NCBI GenBank assembly: GCA_964438995.1 | Contig: CAYTMQ010000001.1 | Location: forward strand, 620,001-684,000 | DNA from: JABMMZ01 sp964438995 | GTDB taxonomy: Bacteria; Bacteroidota; Bacteroidia; NS11-12g; UBA955 | Length of the DNA stretch: 64,000 bases | Direction: 5' to 3' | Part shown: piece after piece, positions 61,090 through 64,000 of the stretch | Position numbering within the stretch: position 1 is the first letter of the stretch | Layout of the letters: each line of letters begins with the position of its first letter | Position numbers and translations under genes: made by a program | The notes under the pieces: model-generated | Database searches by the model: none | Told to the model about the DNA's origin: nothing | Seen by the model: the letters and a program-made list of their open reading frames with translations, nothing else

Positions 61090-62487
61090 ATGATATTTAA
61101 TTCCATACCATTTTTGTTTTTTATCCTGTTGTTCTTTGGCTTCTGGCCATTGGTAAAACAATCGGATACTAAACGTTGGATATGGATTTGCGCTATGTCG
61201 TTTGTGTTTTATGGGTGGTGGGACTGGCGTTTCCTATTGCTTTTAATTGGTACAGGAAGTATAGATTATTTCTGTGGTAAAGGGATAGTGAATACCCGTT
61301 ACAAGAAATGGTATTTGTGGTTGTCAGTAGTTACAAATGTGTTGTCATTGTTCATTTTCAAGTACAGTGGATTTGTTGCAGACAGCTTAGATCAATTGTG
61401 TGCAAGCGCTGGTTATACCAGTCACTTTAAAACTTCGATACCAGAATTCACATTGATTTTGCCAGTGGGTATTAGTTTTTATACCTTCAATTCTTTGAGC
61501 TATACCATAGATTTATACAGAGGCAAAGCCAAATCAGCCGATTCGTGGTTGCATTTTATGGCCTTTATATCTTTCTTTCCTCATTTGGTTGCTGGTCCGA
61601 TAATTAGAGCAAGAGACATATTATCACAATTGAAAGTTGAGAAACACATCAGTTCTTTTGAACTTTTAAATGGTATAAAAACGTGTATCTATGGTTTTGC
61701 AATGAAAATGCTTATTGCAGATAATTTGGCAGTATTTGTAAATGCCAATTTTTCTAATGCCACATCACACTCAGGTACTATAACTTGGTGGATGTGTATA
61801 CTGGCTTTTACTTTTCAGATTTACTTTGACTTTAATGTATATAGAACCATAGCAAGAGGTATTGCAAAATTATGCGGCATCCATTTCAAACTAAATTTTA
61901 ATCATCCATACAAATCTAGTTCCTTTCAGGATTTTTGGAGAAGATGGCACATCTCGTTGTCGTCTTTTTTTAGAGATTATGTCTATATACCACTTGGTGG
62001 AAACAAAGGTGGTTGGCTTAAAGCAAGCATCAATCAATGGTTGACCATGTTGATTTCTGGCCTATGGCATGGTGCCTCATGGCTGTTTGTTTTTTGGGGT
62101 GCAATGCACGCATTGTTTTTGAGTGTTGAAAGGCTATTTAAAAACCATTTGCCAGTATTGGTTAAAGGTAAGGTTTGGCATCTAGTCGTATTCATTTGCG
62201 TGATGTTTGCTTGGGTTGTCTTTAGAGCAGATAGTGTTAACACTGGTATTCATATTTACAAGCAAATGCTGAGCTGGCATTCGGGTCAGAGTTTTATAGA
62301 GTTGCTTAAAAGCAATGTAACGATTTGGTTGATGATAGCAGTGCTGGTTGAATATTCAGTTTTGAGAAACACCATCAAAAAATTGTATAAGATACCGTAT
62401 GCTGAAGCATTTGTTTTGGCCTTTTTAGTGGCAACTATTCTTTTATTTAGAGGTCCTGAAGAACAATTTATTTATTTTCAGTTTTAA
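61090..62487 (+). CDS. MBOAT-family O-acyltransferase (AlgI-like)
   Basis: This 465-residue polytopic protein has the MBOAT hallmarks: ILPVGISFYTFNSLSYTIDLYRG, FFPHLVAGPIIRA, FQDFWRRWHISLSSFFRDYVYIPLGGN and the catalytic His in ISGLWHGASW (about 326). AlgI-type proteins transfer acetyl groups across the membrane for O-acetylation of polysaccharides. The next gene, 2 nt downstream, is its SGNH-type partner. Confidence 0.9.
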   Translation: MIFNSIPFLFFILLFFGFWPLVKQSDTKRWIWICAMSFVFYGWWDWRFLLLLIGTGSIDYFCGKGIVNTRYKKWYLWLSVVTNVLSLFIFKYSGFVADSLDQLCASAGYTSHFKTSIPEFTLILPVGISFYTFNSLSYTIDLYRGKAKSADSWLHFMAFISFFPHLVAGPIIRARDILSQLKVEKHISSFELLNGIKTCIYGFAMKMLIADNLAVFVNANFSNATSHSGTITWWMCILAFTFQIYFDFNVYRTIARGIAKLCGIHFKLNFNHPYKSSSFQDFWRRWHISLSSFFRDYVYIPLGGNKGGWLKASINQWLTMLISGLWHGASWLFVFWGAMHALFLSVERLFKNHLPVLVKGKVWHLVVFICVMFAWVVFRADSVNTGIHIYKQMLSWHSGQSFIELLKSNVTIWLMIAVLVEYSVLRNTIKKLYKIPYAEAFVLAFLVATILLFRGPEEQFIYFQF

Positions 62488-62489
62488 CT

Positions 62490-63410
62490 ATGGAACAACA
62501 ATTACCAAGAAATACCAACGCATCAAAACAAATGAAGGCCTTGCTGGTACTAGTTCCATCTGTGTTTTTATTGATGTTTGCTTTGCTGCCAAAATTACCA
62601 TCATCGCCTATGATGAGGGATGCTTTCTGGGCAAATAAGGTAAACAAAGTTGACCAATATGATATTGTGTACGTTGGCGATTCAAGAGTGTACAGAGGGA
62701 TTGATCCTGCGGTTGTTGAATCTATCAGTCAATTAAAAGGGTTCAATTTGGGTTTTAGTAGCGCTGATATAGATGGTTTACTAATCAGTATGGCAAAAGA
62801 AAAGCTCAACGCAAATGGAGCGAAAATTATTGTAATTGGGGTGTCTGTCAACGGGCTTTTAGATAGACCAAAAGAGCTCAGCAACGAACATCTTAAATCT
62901 GTGCTAAAATGGACTGAAAAAGATAAGTTGATCAAGCAGTATGCATACCCACATTTAACCATGTTCGACCAAAGAGCTGTTTCTGATTTGTATAAATACA
63001 TCAAAGGGGAGCAGTATTTTGAAAACTACAACATCCACAATGGATTTGCGGAGTCTAATAAGGTGCCAGTAGATTCAAACGAAGCATTGCCTTTATATGT
63101 AGAAGAATTTAAAACTGCTGTTTCTACTCAAAAACTGCATGATTTAAACAAACAATTACAATCGTTGGTAAAAGAAGGTTATAGAGTGGTTTTGTTAAGA
63201 ATGCCAATTTCTAATGAAATGTATCAACTAGAAGAAAGTAAAACACAACTATTAAGCGCCTTTTTAGATTCGTGTAAATCGAAAAGTATAGAAGTGATAA
63301 CACCTTATGGTCATTTTAGTACCTATGATGGCTCGCATTTGCAAGCAGAATCAGCCGAGGAATTAAGTCGTCAAATCGGCTTGCATTTTTTAACGTATTT
63401 TAGATTTTAA
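62490..63410 (+). CDS. SGNH-hydrolase-like partner of the MBOAT protein
   Basis: This 306-residue protein has one N-terminal membrane helix (about 17-37). Its extracytoplasmic domain has the nucleophile motif VYVGDSRVYRG (Ser about 65) and a C-terminal D-x-x-H motif YDGSHLQAES (Asp about 280, His about 283). AlgX/AlgJ/DltD-like partners receive the acetyl group from the MBOAT protein and place it on the polysaccharide. The overlapping function is inferred from gene order. Confidence 0.8.
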   Translation: MEQQLPRNTNASKQMKALLVLVPSVFLLMFALLPKLPSSPMMRDAFWANKVNKVDQYDIVYVGDSRVYRGIDPAVVESISQLKGFNLGFSSADIDGLLISMAKEKLNANGAKIIVIGVSVNGLLDRPKELSNEHLKSVLKWTEKDKLIKQYAYPHLTMFDQRAVSDLYKYIKGEQYFENYNIHNGFAESNKVPVDSNEALPLYVEEFKTAVSTQKLHDLNKQLQSLVKEGYRVVLLRMPISNEMYQLEESKTQLLSAFLDSCKSKSIEVITPYGHFSTYDGSHLQAESAEELSRQIGLHFLTYFRF

Positions 63411-63466
63411 TCAAATTGCATTGATGGAGTTGAATAAGATGGTGTGGGGAAATGCCTCAAATGCTG

Positions 63467-63474
63467 TATATTTG
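63467..63474 (+). promoter_or_regulatory. -7 promoter box TATATTTG
   Basis: Exact consensus, 10 nt before ATG 63485. Confidence 0.55.
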
Positions 63475-63484
63475 TTATAAGGTT

Positions 63485-64000
63485 ATGAAAGTAATTTTTA
63501 CCATCATTTTCTGCGGCATAGTAATGTCCTTAAATGCTCAGTTGAATGTTGGGTCTAAATGGTGCTTTGGATACAATGCTGGGTTAGATTTCTCAAAAGT
63601 GAATCCAGATACTTTCACATCTTCTGTATACACAGGTGAAGGCTCTGCTGGCGTAACAGATGAGACGGGGAATTTGATTTTTTATACCGATGGCTTTTCT
63701 GTTTTTACAAAGAACCACACAATAATGACTAATGGCAGTGGCTTAACTGGCAGTTCAAGTTCTTCACAAGCAGCAATAGTTTTGCAACATCCATCTCAGG
63801 TTGCCAACAATCAATATTATATATTTACAGTACCAGAATATGCTGGAACAGCTGGTTTTTGTTATTCAATTGTCGATATGGATGAAAATGGCGGTTTGGG
63901 TAAAGTCATCATAAAAAATGTGAAACTTGCGCCGAATCTGATGTCCGAGCAGATGCAGTCAGCCCTGCATAGCAACGGTAAAGATTATTGGATAGTGATC
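63485..64000 (+). CDS. N-terminal part of a large secreted protein, truncated by the window end
   Basis: 172 codons are visible from ATG 63485. A signal peptide (MKVIFTIIFCGIVMSLNAQ) is followed by a beta-rich opening typical of large Bacteroidota gliding/adhesin-like proteins: SKWCFGYNAGLDF, GSAGVTDETGNLIFYTDGFSVF, MTNGSGLTGSSSS, YYIFTVPEYAG. Such proteins usually continue into a beta-propeller and PKD repeats and end in a T9SS domain, which here is beyond the window. Confidence 0.75.
   Translation, partial: MKVIFTIIFCGIVMSLNAQLNVGSKWCFGYNAGLDFSKVNPDTFTSSVYTGEGSAGVTDETGNLIFYTDGFSVFTKNHTIMTNGSGLTGSSSSSQAAIVLQHPSQVANNQYYIFTVPEYAGTAGFCYSIVDMDENGGLGKVIIKNVKLAPNLMSEQMQSALHSNGKDYWIVI

Overview
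The window is a chromosomal stretch of an AT-rich member of the Bacteroidota, probably a non-pathogenic environmental lineage. The evidence is a full-length SprA (type IX secretion / gliding), several secreted proteins ending in type A T9SS sorting domains, a FecR / TonB-receptor / DUF4249 locus, two LytTR-type two-component systems, and repeated promoter boxes of the Bacteroidota form TAnnTTTG. Many ATG or TTG starts lie only 4 to 10 nt after such a box. There is no phage, integrase, CRISPR array or complete insertion sequence.

Layout. 1-3.8 kb: end of lpxK, a GT87-like membrane glycosyltransferase, and a GIN-domain lipoprotein with a PagL-like lipid A deacylase. 4-14 kb: sprA, then a T9SS-exported arylsulfotransferase-like protein. 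14-16.2 kb: GT39-like membrane protein and a double rhodanese. 16.2-16.8 kb: tRNA-Ser(GGA) followed by an array of tRNA 3'-end copies, each followed by a hairpin. 16.8-19.7 kb: LytTR regulator, LytS-type kinase and two paralogous lipocalin-like lipoproteins, then a start-less gene remnant. 20.2-26.9 kb: a second, TPR-type kinase/LytTR pair, three in-phase 21-bp repeats that look like its operator, an unknown secreted protein and a LamG/T9SS protein. 26.9-29.6 kb: a cysteine-rich eight-repeat T9SS protein.

29.7-33.9 kb: LD-carboxypeptidase, GtrA, folK, WbqC-like protein, and a FecR anti-sigma factor whose usual N-terminal segment is a separate 55-residue gene. 34-37.5 kb: TonB-dependent receptor and DUF4249 lipoprotein. 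37.5-43.3 kb: ABC transporter pair, PfkB kinase, aat, biotin carboxylase. 43.3-45.25 kb: a very AT-rich decayed islet with in-frame stops and an atypically strong Shine-Dalgarno. 45.3-51.4 kb: TlpA-like thioredoxin protein, gltX, a lipoprotein, a stand-alone B12-binding domain, a degenerate arginase-fold protein and an extended SDR. 51.4-55.5 kb: unknown secreted protein, paaABC, tadA. 55.5-58.4 kb: LuxR-type regulator and TPR kinase separated by repeats. 58.6-64 kb: a probably well-expressed lipoprotein, EamA transporter, nitroreductase, MBOAT O-acyltransferase with SGNH partner, and the start of a large secreted protein.

How the parts connect: SprA would export the sorting-domain proteins encoded here. 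The two LytTR systems sit next to secreted proteins or lipoproteins that are plausible outputs, and the 21-bp repeats give the most specific testable regulatory link. Most housekeeping genes look ordinary. The least explained structures are the tRNA-derived array at 16.3-16.8 kb, the LytTR-like operator at 22.9 kb, the cysteine-rich repeat protein and the 43-45 kb islet.
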